Positions 9,420 through 20,111 of a stretch of 64,000 bases of DNA are shown here, in pieces; the first letter of the stretch is position 1, and each line of letters begins with the position of its first letter. Under the pieces are notes generated by a model. That model saw only the letters and a program-made list of their open reading frames with translations. It did not search any database and had not been told where the DNA came from. This DNA is from Pontibacter arcticus. GTDB lineage: Bacteria > Bacteroidota > Bacteroidia > Cytophagales > Hymenobacteraceae. The position numbers and the translations under genes are program-made. The stretch covers positions 312,501-376,500 of the forward strand of contig NZ_QMDV01000004.1 in NCBI RefSeq assembly GCF_003284895.1. Reading direction: 5' to 3'.

Positions 9420-9998
9420 CTATACTTTATCCGAAATCGGTTTCATACTTTTTATGAAGAGCGTAAAAGCCTGGTTTATAACTCCCTGCTGGTTGGGTAG
9501 CCTTGTGTGCTGCGTGATATAGGTGAGCGTTGCCTGCAACTGGCCATTAAAAAGTGAGATAAAAAAGGTAGGTTCTATCGGGATGAATTCTTTTTCGCGG
9601 ATGCCTTTTTCAACCAGGTCCTGCAAAAAATGAAACGACGAGGCTGCTTCGTCTTTGCTGAGGCGCGTGATGAAAGGGGAGTTGCTGAACATCGAGAAAA
9701 AGCGAAAATGAAACGGATGTGCAAGGGCCCAGGCAGTAGCCTGTTGCCAGCATAGCCTGAGTTGTTCTTCGATGTTGCCAGCTGTGGCCAGGCTTTGTTT
9801 CAGGTAAGCGGCAAAGTCGTTTTTGGCTTCGATGTAAAGCGAATTGATCAGCTCATCTTTGCTTTTAAAGTATAAAAACAAGGTACCGGTAGCCACTCCA
9901 GCCTCTTTCGAAATAGCTGCAGTGGACGTATGCTGAAAACCGTTCTGGCAGAATAACCGGAGCGCTGCGTCGATGATACGTTCTCTTTTTTCAGACAT
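9420..9998 (-). CDS. TetR-family transcriptional regulator
   Basis: 192 residues. The N-terminal helix-turn-helix is clear: RIIDAALRLFCQNGFQHTST, then AISKEAGVATGTLFLYFKSK at about residues 28-47. The rest is an alpha-helical ligand-binding domain without a recognisable effector. It lies 10 bases downstream of the MBL-fold gene and is probably co-transcribed with it. A TGACT-N4-AGTCA inverted repeat in front of that gene (11131-11144) is a plausible operator, giving autoregulation. The ligand is unknown. Confidence 0.92.
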   Translation of the reverse strand: MSEKRERIIDAALRLFCQNGFQHTSTAAISKEAGVATGTLFLYFKSKDELINSLYIEAKNDFAAYLKQSLATAGNIEEQLRLCWQQATAWALAHPFHFRFFSMFSNSPFITRLSKDEAASSFHFLQDLVEKGIREKEFIPIEPTFFISLFNGQLQATLTYITQHTRLPNQQGVINQAFTLFIKSMKPISDKV

Positions 9999-10008
9999 AA
10001 TTGCCGGG

Positions 10009-11112
10009 TTAAAGTGTCCACCACTGGCTGGTTGGGTAGCTTTTGCCTAATATTACCGGCTCGCCGATAAGCGGTGTGGTGATTTTTACCTGCTTTTCAG
10101 TGGCGCTTTTTGTAACGCGTTGCAGGGGTTCATCCCAAGCGTGCAGGGCCAGCGCAAATTTTCCGAGGTGCATCGGAAAAAGTACATCTGCATGCAGATC
10201 GATGGCGGCTTGTACGGTTTGTTCGGGCATCATGTGGATATAAGGCCAGCTTTTGTTGTACTGCCCGGTTTCCAGAATAGCGATGTCGATGTTGCCAAAC
10301 TTCTCGCCGATTTCCTTGAAGTGCGTATCGTACCCGGAGTCGCCGCCGATGTATACTTTGCTGGCAGGAGTTTCCAACACATAAGAAGCCCACAGTGTTT
10401 TACCACGCGATAAACCTCGGCCGGAAAAGTGCCTGGCTGGCGTGGCGGTTAGGGTAAGTTCTTTAAACGTAGCCGATTCCCACCAGTCCAATTCTGTTAT
10501 GTTGGAAGCTTCGATTCCCCAGTTTTCTAAATGCCCGCCAACGCCCAACGGCACATAAAAATGCTTTACTTTATCTTTCAGTTCTACAATGGTTTTGTGG
10601 TCGAGGTGGTCGTAATGGTCATGGGAAATCACCAGCATATCAATTTCCGGCAGATCAGCAGTTGTATAGGCATCCGTCCCATCAAAGGCTTTCACCATAA
10701 ACGAAACAGGGGAGGCGTACCCACTCAAAACCGGATCAACCAGAATCGTATACTGCTGCGCTTTAATCAGATAAGAAGAGTGCCCGAACCAATAAATGCT
10801 GGTTTCGTTGGTTGCCGCGGCTTTCAGATCAGATTTTACAGTCGGGATTGGGTTGGCTGGCCGGGTGTTAGCTGATTTATTGAAGAAATCATAGAGCATA
10901 CCCAGGAAAGAAGCGTCTTCGGCTTGTACCGGTGTTTCGGATATATTCCGGAAGGAGCCATCCCTGTAGTTAGGAGAGTTGTGAATGCGCTCCAGCCGCG
11001 TGCCTGCAGGCGTTTTACCGAACACATCCTGCTGTAAAAACAGGAAGCTGACCAAGGTTAAAACGGCTGCAATAGAAAAAGATATCAACATAAATTTTTT
11101 CAGAAACTTCAT
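10009..11112 (-). CDS. Membrane-anchored MBL-fold hydrolase, UlaG / NAPE-PLD-like
   Basis: 367 residues. An N-terminal hydrophobic helix (about residues 8-26) probably anchors it or acts as a signal. The metallo-beta-lactamase fold is shown by WFGHSSYLI, a VDPVLSG strand and the metal motif SHDHYDHLD, followed by GGDSGYDTHF and a late MHLGKFALALHAWDEP segment. This matches the UlaG / NAPE-PLD-like branch of metal-dependent phosphodiesterases and lactonases. It is the first gene of a pair with a TetR regulator. A second protein of the same type is encoded at about 31.7-32.8 kb. The substrate cannot be told. Confidence 0.88.
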   Translation of the reverse strand: MKFLKKFMLISFSIAAVLTLVSFLFLQQDVFGKTPAGTRLERIHNSPNYRDGSFRNISETPVQAEDASFLGMLYDFFNKSANTRPANPIPTVKSDLKAAATNETSIYWFGHSSYLIKAQQYTILVDPVLSGYASPVSFMVKAFDGTDAYTTADLPEIDMLVISHDHYDHLDHKTIVELKDKVKHFYVPLGVGGHLENWGIEASNITELDWWESATFKELTLTATPARHFSGRGLSRGKTLWASYVLETPASKVYIGGDSGYDTHFKEIGEKFGNIDIAILETGQYNKSWPYIHMMPEQTVQAAIDLHADVLFPMHLGKFALALHAWDEPLQRVTKSATEKQVKITTPLIGEPVILGKSYPTSQWWTL

Positions 11113-11130
11113 ATATTAATACTACTGTAA

Positions 11131-11144
11131 TGACTAATCAGTCA
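11131..11144. promoter_or_regulatory. Candidate TetR operator TGACTAATCAGTCA
   Basis: An inverted repeat TGACT-AATC-AGTCA lies 19 bases upstream of the MBL-fold gene start. TGACT..AGTCA half-sites are common for TetR/AcrR-type repressors, and a TetR gene is second in this transcription unit. Binding is inferred. Confidence 0.5.
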
Positions 11145-11218
11145 GTAAAAGTATAAACTGCTTTCCTGCCAAACAAGTTCAGGCCTTAGTTATACTTTAG
11201 AAAGGCAGAAAGTATGAA

Positions 11219-12640
11219 TTAGTGGAGCAGCGCTTCCTTTTCGTAAGAGTTGTTTTGCTGCAGCAGTTGATGTGCCAGTTCTTTAGCCTGCAGCCGTATT
11301 TCGCGCAAAGCGCTGGATTCGTAGAGCGTGCCTTTCCGGGGCGGGCCGAGGGTGTATAAGCCTTCCACAGGTAAATTATTAGCCCCAACCAAGGTGCCAT
11401 CCGCAGTCGTTACTAAACCCAGGCGAAGCGCATCAGGTTTTAAAAAGCCATCATGTCCTAATTGCTGCACGAGTGGTAACTGTACTTTTTCAAAATCGCT
11501 GACCGGGCCTGTACAGTTTATAACACGGTCTACAAGTATGGTTTCTGGTGCATTATGCTTTCTTCTTTTAATAGTAACACAGGTTTTGGTTGCAGTTTGC
11601 TGCATATCCAGGACAGTTGCGGCTATTACTTCCAGCTTGCCCTGTTGCTGTAATTCTGATAATAATTCGGCCGAACTGGCTGGCATGCGGTGGCGGTGCG
11701 TTTCCCAGTAAGGCCGGATGTGGCGCATAAATTTCATCTTTTCCGGTAAAGGCATCGCCGACCAGATAACCGGAATTTCATCGCGCAACGCGTCCAGCAC
11801 ACTTCTCCAGTTATAGCCCAGTTGTGTTGCTGTTTTTATTTCATTTCTGATAAACCGGAACAACGTTAAAGCTGATGAAAGCGCATGTTCAGGTATGTTT
11901 ACGGCTGGATATGGCATAGCCTGCACATCAAAAGGCTGCGGCAGTAAACCATGGCGCGATACCACATAAACGTTCCCCTGATGATTTTTTGCCTGCAAAC
12001 TACCTACCAGATCCACCATCGTCAGGCTGGAGCCGATCAATAAAATGTCAGCGTTGGTGGGCATATTATCCAGCACCTTGGCAGACCACGGCGATGCAAA
12101 GTATAACTTGCTGTGGTAAAAAGAACTGGTAGGGATGGGAAGTTGGGCCGGTGCAAAATTGCCTAAGGCCAGCACTACTTTGTTTGCCGGCAAAGGCGCA
12201 GCGGTATCTTTAAAGTATAAACTGAATGCCTGCTCTTCTTTTTTTACGGCTACTACCTCATCGTATACCTTTATAAATTTTATACTTGCCGGAGCCTGGG
12301 CTTCGGCCTGCAGCAAACGGTCTTTCAGGTAATCTCCGAAAATAAAGCGGGGTATAAAGTCAGTTGGGCTAACGGTGTTTTGTAAATAGTTTTTGTAGTG
12401 CTGCTGGTTAGCGGTGAGCCAGGTATAAAAGTCGTCGGGTTTGTCCGGGGAAAGGCTCATGACAGCTGCCGGCACGTTCAGCGGCTGAAAAGGCAATTGG
12501 CTGGCGTACGCAACGCCCCGGTTCATTTTATACCTGTCCTGCTCTATCAGGTAGATCGTTGTTTCATTTTGAGCAGTCAGCAGTAACTGGATAGCTGTTA
12601 AGGTGCCGCTCAGGCCTCCACCGATAATTGCAATAGCCAT
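11219..12640 (-). CDS. FAD/NAD(P)-binding protein (PF13454-type)
   Basis: 473 residues. The N-terminal IAIIGGGLSGTLTAIQLL is a GxGxxG dinucleotide-binding loop for FAD, and MNRGVAYAS..PLNVPA is characteristic of the FAD-NAD(P)-binding family PF13454. A second nucleotide-binding region appears in the middle (ADILLIGSSLTMVD) and a C-terminal VINCTGPVSDFEK segment is also typical. These are flavoprotein oxidoreductases of unknown substrate. It is 106 bases upstream, in transcription order, of the MBL/TetR pair, separated by the candidate operator, so it may be a separate unit. Confidence 0.85.
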   Translation of the reverse strand: MAIAIIGGGLSGTLTAIQLLLTAQNETTIYLIEQDRYKMNRGVAYASQLPFQPLNVPAAVMSLSPDKPDDFYTWLTANQQHYKNYLQNTVSPTDFIPRFIFGDYLKDRLLQAEAQAPASIKFIKVYDEVVAVKKEEQAFSLYFKDTAAPLPANKVVLALGNFAPAQLPIPTSSFYHSKLYFASPWSAKVLDNMPTNADILLIGSSLTMVDLVGSLQAKNHQGNVYVVSRHGLLPQPFDVQAMPYPAVNIPEHALSSALTLFRFIRNEIKTATQLGYNWRSVLDALRDEIPVIWSAMPLPEKMKFMRHIRPYWETHRHRMPASSAELLSELQQQGKLEVIAATVLDMQQTATKTCVTIKRRKHNAPETILVDRVINCTGPVSDFEKVQLPLVQQLGHDGFLKPDALRLGLVTTADGTLVGANNLPVEGLYTLGPPRKGTLYESSALREIRLQAKELAHQLLQQNNSYEKEALLH

Positions 12641-13139
12641 AAATAATTAACTTATGTGTTGGAAACAATTAAGCTGCAAAGCATTCAGGCAAGGCTTGCA
12701 TCAGCAGGTAGTAAAAGCAACAGAATCTTCAAATATCAGATAATACGCTAGTTGCAAAGTATAGTTAAGACTTTAAAGTATAGTTAGTTAAGCTGCAGAT
12801 CAGAATTTTATACTTTGGAACAACCCATACGGCCTGTGGTTGCAAGTGTGCTTGTATCGAAGCTGTTTAGCGTTTTTAATTATAGTACCTGAACCTGCCG
12901 TTGTTGGTGTTTTCACCGACAACTATACTTTCACCAACTGTAGCTTGCTAGTGAAAACACGCAGCAAGGGCAGCAGTAATTTATTTGTTTAAACGCTAAA
13001 CTGCCGCATCAATATAATATAAGTATAAAAATCAGAAAGCAGTTAGTATTAAATATTAAGGTTATGTTTAAACTAATCTAATAACTATATTATAAATATC
13101 ATATAGTTATTATTATCTTGTAGGCTTAAAAATGGACTA
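12641..13139. other. Intergenic region rich in inverted repeats
   Basis: No coding sequence is supported between these divergent genes. GTTTAGCGTTT (12865-12875) is repeated inverted at 12991-13001. A hairpin with arms GTTGTTGGTG / CACCGACAAC lies around 12900-12925, and GTGTTTTCAC recurs inverted as GTGAAAACAC near 12952-12961. The block resembles the one at about 1881-1945. Four AAGTATA/TATACTT motifs fall between 12750 and 12930. This could be a structured RNA or a regulatory array. Confidence 0.5.
13079..13112. repeat. 12-bp AT-rich inverted repeat before the DUF6090-like gene
   Basis: Arms at 13079-13090 and 13101-13112 (taataactatat and its exact complement) surround a 10-base spacer and end 27 bases before the gene start. 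It may be an operator or a transcript-end hairpin; nothing distinguishes these. Confidence 0.5.
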
Positions 13140-13865
13140 ATGGCAGAGTTAGAAGTTGTAAAGCATACCAAAGCAGTTTTTAAAATTATGGGTGATAAGA
13201 ATACCGGCTGGAAACACAAGTTTAAAGAAATTATCCTCGAAATAGGCATTATTGTATTTGCCATTACGCTCTCGTTGTGGTTGCATAACTGGAGCGAGCA
13301 TAACCACGTGAAGCAGGAAGAAAAAGAGTTTCTGACCGGCCTGAAAGTTGATCTGCAAAAAGACCTGACAGAGTTAGAATCGGATATTAAAACTTATAAC
13401 CAGGTGCATAAAGGCTTTAACTATTTTTATAACGTAGCCTACGGCGCGCCTCTGCAAGCCGACAGCCTCCTGCAATATCGCTGGGTACTGCATAACAGTA
13501 CGCAGTTTAACCCGAACAACAGCAGGTTTGAAGGGCTTAAAGCGTCTGGTAAGATCGGCATCATCGAGAACAAAGAACTGCTGAATGCGATACTGGAGCT
13601 TTACCAGGAAGATATTCCGTGGTTGCTGATGCTGAACGAAAGTATAAATTCTTATAAAAAGGAGAAGCTGGAAGCAAGTATGAACACCTTCCTGGTAGTA
13701 GATAGAAATAACAATGATAACCTGGAAGATGTACTGCACGAACCGCTCATACAAAACCATCTAAGGCAAATAGGAGCGTTTGGAGAGGTGAAAAACCAAT
13801 ACAGCAAGGTTATCGAGAAAAACACAAAAGTGCTGGCCCTGATAGAAAAGCAACTTAAGGAATAG
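13140..13865 (+). CDS. Single-pass membrane protein, DUF6090-like
   Basis: 241 residues. One membrane helix near residues 35-53 (IGIIVFAITLSLWLHNW) is followed by a charged segment (EEKEFLTGLKVDLQKD) and a long alpha-helical soluble domain. The helix-plus-NW arrangement and the following acidic helix are like DUF6090 proteins of Bacteroidota, whose function is not known. A later Met at residue 17 could also be the start. The next gene is 71 bases downstream on the same strand. Confidence 0.7.
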   Translation: MAELEVVKHTKAVFKIMGDKNTGWKHKFKEIILEIGIIVFAITLSLWLHNWSEHNHVKQEEKEFLTGLKVDLQKDLTELESDIKTYNQVHKGFNYFYNVAYGAPLQADSLLQYRWVLHNSTQFNPNNSRFEGLKASGKIGIIENKELLNAILELYQEDIPWLLMLNESINSYKKEKLEASMNTFLVVDRNNNDNLEDVLHEPLIQNHLRQIGAFGEVKNQYSKVIEKNTKVLALIEKQLKE

Positions 13866-13936
13866 AAGTCGTTTTCAAATAAAGTTAACCGATCATAAAG
13901 CGTTCAGGAGTACCAAACAACTAACCATTCGGCACT

Positions 13937-14497
13937 ATGAGTCAGAAAGAGTTCTTCCGCATCAGGTTATACTTTACTGCGGCAGTTGCAGTCCTGATCT
14001 GGGCGTTGCTGGCCTGGGATTATTTCCATGGAGGAGTACCAAGCCATCATTTGTTAGCCAACGAAAACCTGCCGGAAATATCGAACGGCTGGGGTGCTGT
14101 TTTGCTACCGGTGCTTACCTGGGTTTTACTTTACCGCATGCATAAGCGTGCATTTAGCCAAACCGATCCATCAAAAATCTTGAAGCGGGAAGTATACGGT
14201 TTTGCAGGTGCCTTAGCCTTCGGAATTATACTTTCTGCGTTTTTCACACTTGGCTACCCTGAATACTGCAGTTACATGCTTATGGGGTTATTGGCTGTTG
14301 CATTTTTTGTGCCTGTGTACCGGGCCGGTTGTTTGCTGGGTTTTGTATTGGGAATGAGCTATACTTTCGGAGCGGTCTTGCCAACGCTTATCGGTTCAGT
14401 ACTTTGTTTGGCGTCCTTTGTGGCCTACAAGTTAATCCGGACGGCCATACTTTACATGGGTGCAAAAGTAATGTTGCTGGCATCTGTCCGGAAATAA
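13937..14497 (+). CDS. Polytopic membrane protein of unknown function
   Basis: 186 residues with about five to six hydrophobic segments (for example near residues 12-28, 50-66, 89-107, 115-130 and 134-160). No catalytic or binding motif was recognised, and I do not recognise the family. It ends 48 bases before a terminator, so it closes a small unit with the DUF6090-like gene. Confidence 0.65.
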   Translation: MSQKEFFRIRLYFTAAVAVLIWALLAWDYFHGGVPSHHLLANENLPEISNGWGAVLLPVLTWVLLYRMHKRAFSQTDPSKILKREVYGFAGALAFGIILSAFFTLGYPEYCSYMLMGLLAVAFFVPVYRAGCLLGFVLGMSYTFGAVLPTLIGSVLCLASFVAYKLIRTAILYMGAKVMLLASVRK

Positions 14498-14545
14498 AAT
14501 TGAGCAAAGTATACATCCGGCAAGTATACTTTTAATTGATTTCAT

Positions 14546-14585
14546 AAAAGGTCCTTCTTCTGTTTTTCAGGGGAAGGACTTTTTA
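14546..14585 (+). terminator. Rho-independent terminator
   Basis: Stem gtccttc / gaaggac (14551-14557 and 14573-14579) with a 15-base loop, flanked by AAAA before and TTTTT after. It follows the polytopic membrane protein gene. Confidence 0.75.
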
Positions 14586-14730
14586 ATGGCGGCACTTCTG
14601 CTGTCGCTTTATTTAGGGTTTTTCCAAAGGCTCACCTCAGAGCTGCATGGCTGTACTTTTAATCGAATCTTAATTGCGTTAAAACCAGTATAAGGCTTTG
14701 CTTTCAGGAAAACTGCGATAATTAATGTAT

Positions 14731-14760
14731 TTTGCCGGCTTGTTATGCCAGTTAGTTTAT
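14731..14760 (+). promoter_or_regulatory. Candidate Bacteroidota promoter for the GH97 gene
   Basis: TTTG at 14731-14734 and TAGTTTAT at 14753-14760 fit the -33/-7 arrangement TTTG-N(18)-TAnnTTTG with two mismatches at the end of the -7 element. The GH97 start codon is 60 bases further on. The rest of the 323-base gap (14498-14820) holds only the preceding terminator. Confidence 0.4.
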
Positions 14761-14766
14761 ACGTAA

Positions 14767-16986
<2,220 letters not shown>

Positions 16987-17009
16987 TTAACGTAAAACAT
17001 ATCACTCAG

Positions 17010-17045
17010 AAAGCGCGGCTCTATAGAAGGGCCGCGCTTTTTTTG
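17010..17045 (+). terminator. Rho-independent terminator after GH97
   Basis: A perfect 10-bp GC-rich stem, aaagcgcggc / gccgcgcttt, with an 11-base loop and a T run that continues past the stem. It starts 24 bases after the stop codon. Confidence 0.9.
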
Positions 17046-17183
17046 TGTGTATGCTTCTGATTATCTCACGTAGGTTTTATAGTAATCTTACACGGGCCGT
17101 TTTTCAGCAAGTATAAAATGCTGTTTCCTATTATTTGGACTGAAAAGTATAGCGGTTTACGTAAGCAAGAGCGTATAATCCGG

Positions 17184-17191
17184 TATCTTTG
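17184..17191 (+). promoter_or_regulatory. TATCTTTG, -7 element for the DUF983 gene
   Basis: An exact match to TAnnTTTG, 25 bases before the ATG at 17217. A TTTA at 17156-17159 is a weak -33 candidate. Its position inside the longer open frame argues against the upstream start at 17118. Confidence 0.5.
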
Positions 17192-17216
17192 CTGCGTAAA
17201 TAAAAGCGATAATGAA

Positions 17217-17627
17217 ATGAGCACAAACAACTCACTTTTATATAGTATAGCTGCCGTAAAATGCCCGCGCTGCCGCGAAGGAAATATGTTTCCGGAAGGT
17301 ACCCTGTACAGCACCAAATTTGCCGACATGCACGAGAGTTGCCCTTGCTGCGGACAGGCTTTTGAGCCGGAACCAGGCTATTACTATGGAGCCATGTATG
17401 TAAGTTTCGGTTTTAACGTGGCCATTTTCCTGGCAGCTATTTTTATACTTTACCAGTTCGTAGAAGACGTGACTATTGCGATGGTGATGGGCGTGGTAGC
17501 TGTAGTCGTAATTGGTTTTCTGCCTATTATTTTCCGGCTTTCCAGGGCCATCTGGATCAACATTTTTATTCATTACGAAGGCCCGTGCAGCGAAATACCG
17601 CATAAGAACCACGGCAGCTCACACTAA
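17217..17627 (+). CDS. DUF983 family membrane protein
   Basis: 136 residues from the ATG at 17217, chosen because a -7 element lies just before it; the frame is open from 17118 but the extra residues are not conserved-looking. The N-terminal part has two CxxC knuckles (CPRCREGNMF and CPCCGQAFEPEPGYYYGAMY), the hallmark of DUF983, followed by two membrane helices (about residues 63-82 and 88-106). The Cys pairs probably bind zinc. The role is unknown, although the family is widespread in Bacteroidota. Confidence 0.87.
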   Translation: MSTNNSLLYSIAAVKCPRCREGNMFPEGTLYSTKFADMHESCPCCGQAFEPEPGYYYGAMYVSFGFNVAIFLAAIFILYQFVEDVTIAMVMGVVAVVVIGFLPIIFRLSRAIWINIFIHYEGPCSEIPHKNHGSSH

Positions 17628-17663
17628 ATATAAAAGCAGGATTTATACTTTAAAGTATAATTT

Positions 17664-18509
17664 TCAACTAACTGGGGCAGCATCAACCTGCATCCCTTCC
17701 AGCATATGCCCCAGGATCGGTTCGCATTTTTCGCGGCAAGCAGGGTAAAAGTGGCCATGTTTCCAGGTAGCTGTTTTAGGCGATTGGCCCCACCAGAATT
17801 CGGCCAGCGCAACAGGCTTTAGGTTGTGCTGAAATGCGTACTGCAATAGCTTAGGGGCTGCGCATTCGCCGGCTCCGGCTGGCGGGTTATTGTTGGTTTG
17901 CTTCTGAAAAATATGACGGATGCTTTTTGTCTCGCCCATCTGGTTCAGAAAATAAAACTGATCGAAAAGTTTTCCCTGCAAAGCCACTGAAGCCTCTTTT
18001 CGGGTTTGGTATAACTCAGAGAGCTGGCTGCTGTTTTCTTCGGTTTTCTGCTCTTCCAGTGCTTTTATTTTTTTGCCCAGTTCTGTCAATGCCTGCATGC
18101 CCAAGTTCAGGAAACTCCCTTCTTCTAAACTATCGAATACCGGTGGCACAAAATGCGCATGATGGAAACTACCCGCTATTTTACCTGAAAAAGCCGCCAG
18201 GTAACCCAATTCGTTTTGCGCGTTCTGTACCACCAAAACCCCAAACATCTTCCCGATAATTTTTCCGGTTTCAGTGGCATTAAGCCCGAAGTTATGCTCC
18301 CAGGCCAAATCTGTCTTAAGATATTTTTGCAACTCAGCCACAGCCAGTAAACTGAGCGGGTGCGGTTGGTAACGGAACGGGTACGTAAATTTCCGGGGCA
18401 ACGTATAAGCGGCAGGCAGCGAAGTAAACGGAATAAAACAGGCGCTTTCCGGAAGTATAGGGTGTAGCAAAAAAGTAAATCTAAAAGTATAAAGCTGGGT
18501 AGCAGGCAA
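17664..18509 (-). CDS. Stand-alone N-terminal domain of a Bacteroidota RluA-type protein, no catalytic domain
   Basis: 281 residues. FIPFTSLPAAYTLPRKFTYP, WEHNFGLN, GKMFGVLVVQ, GYLAAFSGKIAGSFHHAHFV, a GAGECAAPKLLQYAF segment and the ending FYPACREKCEPILGHMLEGM all match the N-terminal extension that precedes the pseudouridine synthase domain in many Bacteroidota RluA proteins (from memory of the family). Here the frame ends at TGA right after that region and the next gene ends only 36 bases away, so the catalytic domain with the HRLD motif is missing. It may be a truncated relic or a working stand-alone domain, perhaps RNA-binding. The Met at 18509 is the only upstream start. Confidence 0.75.
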   Translation of the reverse strand: MPATQLYTFRFTFLLHPILPESACFIPFTSLPAAYTLPRKFTYPFRYQPHPLSLLAVAELQKYLKTDLAWEHNFGLNATETGKIIGKMFGVLVVQNAQNELGYLAAFSGKIAGSFHHAHFVPPVFDSLEEGSFLNLGMQALTELGKKIKALEEQKTEENSSQLSELYQTRKEASVALQGKLFDQFYFLNQMGETKSIRHIFQKQTNNNPPAGAGECAAPKLLQYAFQHNLKPVALAEFWWGQSPKTATWKHGHFYPACREKCEPILGHMLEGMQVDAAPVS

Positions 18510-18630
18510 AATTAAAAAGAAACTTCGGTATCTGGCTGCTTACCACTTAACTGAAGTGCTTCTTTCTGAAAGATTTCCAGAACAATCCGGTGCAGATATA
18601 GTTACAGAGTACACAACTTATACCTGTACC

Positions 18631-19536
18631 ATGTCTCAACTTCCTTCTGAAAATATAATTGTACTGGCCGGAGCAACCGGCGATCTGGGAAACCGCATTG
18701 CCGTTGAGTTAATCGCCCGCGGGGCTAAAGTGAAAGCATTGGTTCGTCCGGAAACAGACCCTCAGAAAGTGGAAAAATTAAGGACGCAGGGTGCAGAAAT
18801 TATGGAGACCGATTATATCAACCAACGGCAACTTACTAATGCGCTTCGGGGTGCTGGCTGCGTAGTATCCGCGCTGTCGGGTTTGCGTGATGTGATTGTA
18901 GATGCGCAGACTATGTTGCTCGAAGCAACTGTGCAGGCCGGCGTACCCAGGTTTATTCCGTCTGATTTCTCAATTGATTTTACCAGGCTTCCTTACGGCA
19001 CCAACCGCAACCTGGACCTGCGCAAAGAATTTGGCGAACGGCTGGACCGGGTACCTATCGCGGCAACCTCCATCTTAAATGGCATGTTTACGGACCTGCT
19101 GAAAGGGGAGGCCCCGGTTATAATTCCGCAGCTAAAACGGGTTATTTACTGGGAGAACGCTGAGCAGCTGATGGACTTTACCACGATCAGCGATACGGCC
19201 ATTTTTACAGCAGCCGCAGCTTTGGACCCAACCACACCACGTTACCTGCGCATTGCCGGCGACGTACTGAATGCATACGGTTTAGCGGAAGCAGCCCGGC
19301 AAGCTACTGGAGAGAAATATACCTTGCTTCGGGCAGGAGGTTTGGGCAGGCTGGATGCCATCATAAAGGTAACGCGTACTTTATTTCCTCAGAAAAAAGA
19401 AGTTTTCCCGGCGTGGCAGGGCATGCAATACATGCGCAATATGTTTAGTGGCCTACCCAAGCTCGAACCGTTAGATAATAACCGTTACCCTGAAATTACT
19501 TTTACTAAAGTGCACGAGGTTATTGCAGCGCAGTAA
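18631..19536 (+). CDS. NmrA-like / isoflavone-reductase-like NAD(P)-binding protein
   Basis: 301 residues from the ATG at 18631; a GTG 75 bases upstream would add an unconvincing lead. The N-terminal IIVLAGATGDLGNRIAVELI is a GxxGxxG NAD(P)-binding loop, and VPRFIPSDFSIDFTRLPYG plus TSILNGMFTDLL are like aromatic alcohol or isoflavone reductases and NmrA regulators. It could reduce a small molecule or sense the NADP(H) state. It converges with the VOC gene, their stops being 22 bases apart. Confidence 0.82.
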   Translation: MSQLPSENIIVLAGATGDLGNRIAVELIARGAKVKALVRPETDPQKVEKLRTQGAEIMETDYINQRQLTNALRGAGCVVSALSGLRDVIVDAQTMLLEATVQAGVPRFIPSDFSIDFTRLPYGTNRNLDLRKEFGERLDRVPIAATSILNGMFTDLLKGEAPVIIPQLKRVIYWENAEQLMDFTTISDTAIFTAAAALDPTTPRYLRIAGDVLNAYGLAEAARQATGEKYTLLRAGGLGRLDAIIKVTRTLFPQKKEVFPAWQGMQYMRNMFSGLPKLEPLDNNRYPEITFTKVHEVIAAQ

Positions 19537-19558
19537 AAGAGTATAAATTTCTGCAGAT

Positions 19559-19948
19559 CTATACTTCGTAAAACTCGATGGGTAAATTATCCGGATCGCT
19601 GATAAAGGTAAAGCGCTTGCCGGTAAATTCATCGGTCCGGATAGGTTCTGCAGCTATGCCTTTTTCCTGAAGTTGCTGCACGGTTTCGGCTATGTCTATA
19701 ACGGCAAAAGCTAAATGCCGGAGCCCGGCTGCTTCCGGTCTGGATGGCCGCGCCGGCGGCGATGGAAACGAAAAAAGCTCCAGCACATACTCGCCGTTTA
19801 GGGCCAGGTCCAGTTTATAGGATTGCCTTTCGTCTCTGTACACTTCTCTTAAAACCGTCAGTCCAAGTATGGAAGTATAAAATTCCTTCGACTTCTTGTA
19901 ATCAGAGCAAATGATGGCAATGTGGTGTATTCGTTTAAGGATAAGCAT
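19559..19948 (-). CDS. VOC-family protein, YaeR/GloA2-like
   Basis: 129 residues forming two beta-alpha-beta-beta-beta units. The segments IHHIAIICSDYKKSKEFY, LALNGEYVLELFSFP and GLRHLAFAV, with the ending LPIEFYEV, closely follow E. coli YaeR as I remember it. The metal ligands expected in this fold (a His near position 8, Glu in ELFSF, His in LRHLAF, Glu near the end) are present. Probable metal-dependent glyoxalase-type enzyme; the substrate of YaeR itself is not settled. Confidence 0.88.
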   Translation of the reverse strand: MLILKRIHHIAIICSDYKKSKEFYTSILGLTVLREVYRDERQSYKLDLALNGEYVLELFSFPSPPARPSRPEAAGLRHLAFAVIDIAETVQQLQEKGIAAEPIRTDEFTGKRFTFISDPDNLPIEFYEV

Positions 19949-20061
19949 AGCTGGCAGTTAATTCGATCATCATAAAATAGATTATTAAGGTACGTTTTTC
20001 ACGCAAACCTGTACTTTCCATACTTTACTTAAAATTCATAAAAAATATTTTATACTTAAAA

Positions 20062-20104
20062 CTTGATTATCCGTAAAGCTTAATTAACTTTGAAACACAA
20101 AGTA
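20062..20104 (+). promoter_or_regulatory. Promoter with overlapping palindromic operator (copy 1)
   Basis: CTTG at 20062-20065 and TAACTTTG at 20085-20092 fit a -33/-7 pair with 19 bases between. The -7 element overlaps an inverted repeat ACTTTG-aaaca-CAAAGT (20087-20103). The same 22-base block, ACTTTGAAAyACAAAGTACT and two further bases, occurs again at 21069-21090 within the operon. A repressor bound here would block the promoter; the winged-helix protein encoded second in the operon is the obvious candidate. Confidence 0.65.
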
Positions 20105-20111
20105 CTTTATT

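Noticed and set aside
9334-9522. 62-codon plus-strand frame
   Set aside because: It overlaps the end of the TetR gene and shows no protein features.
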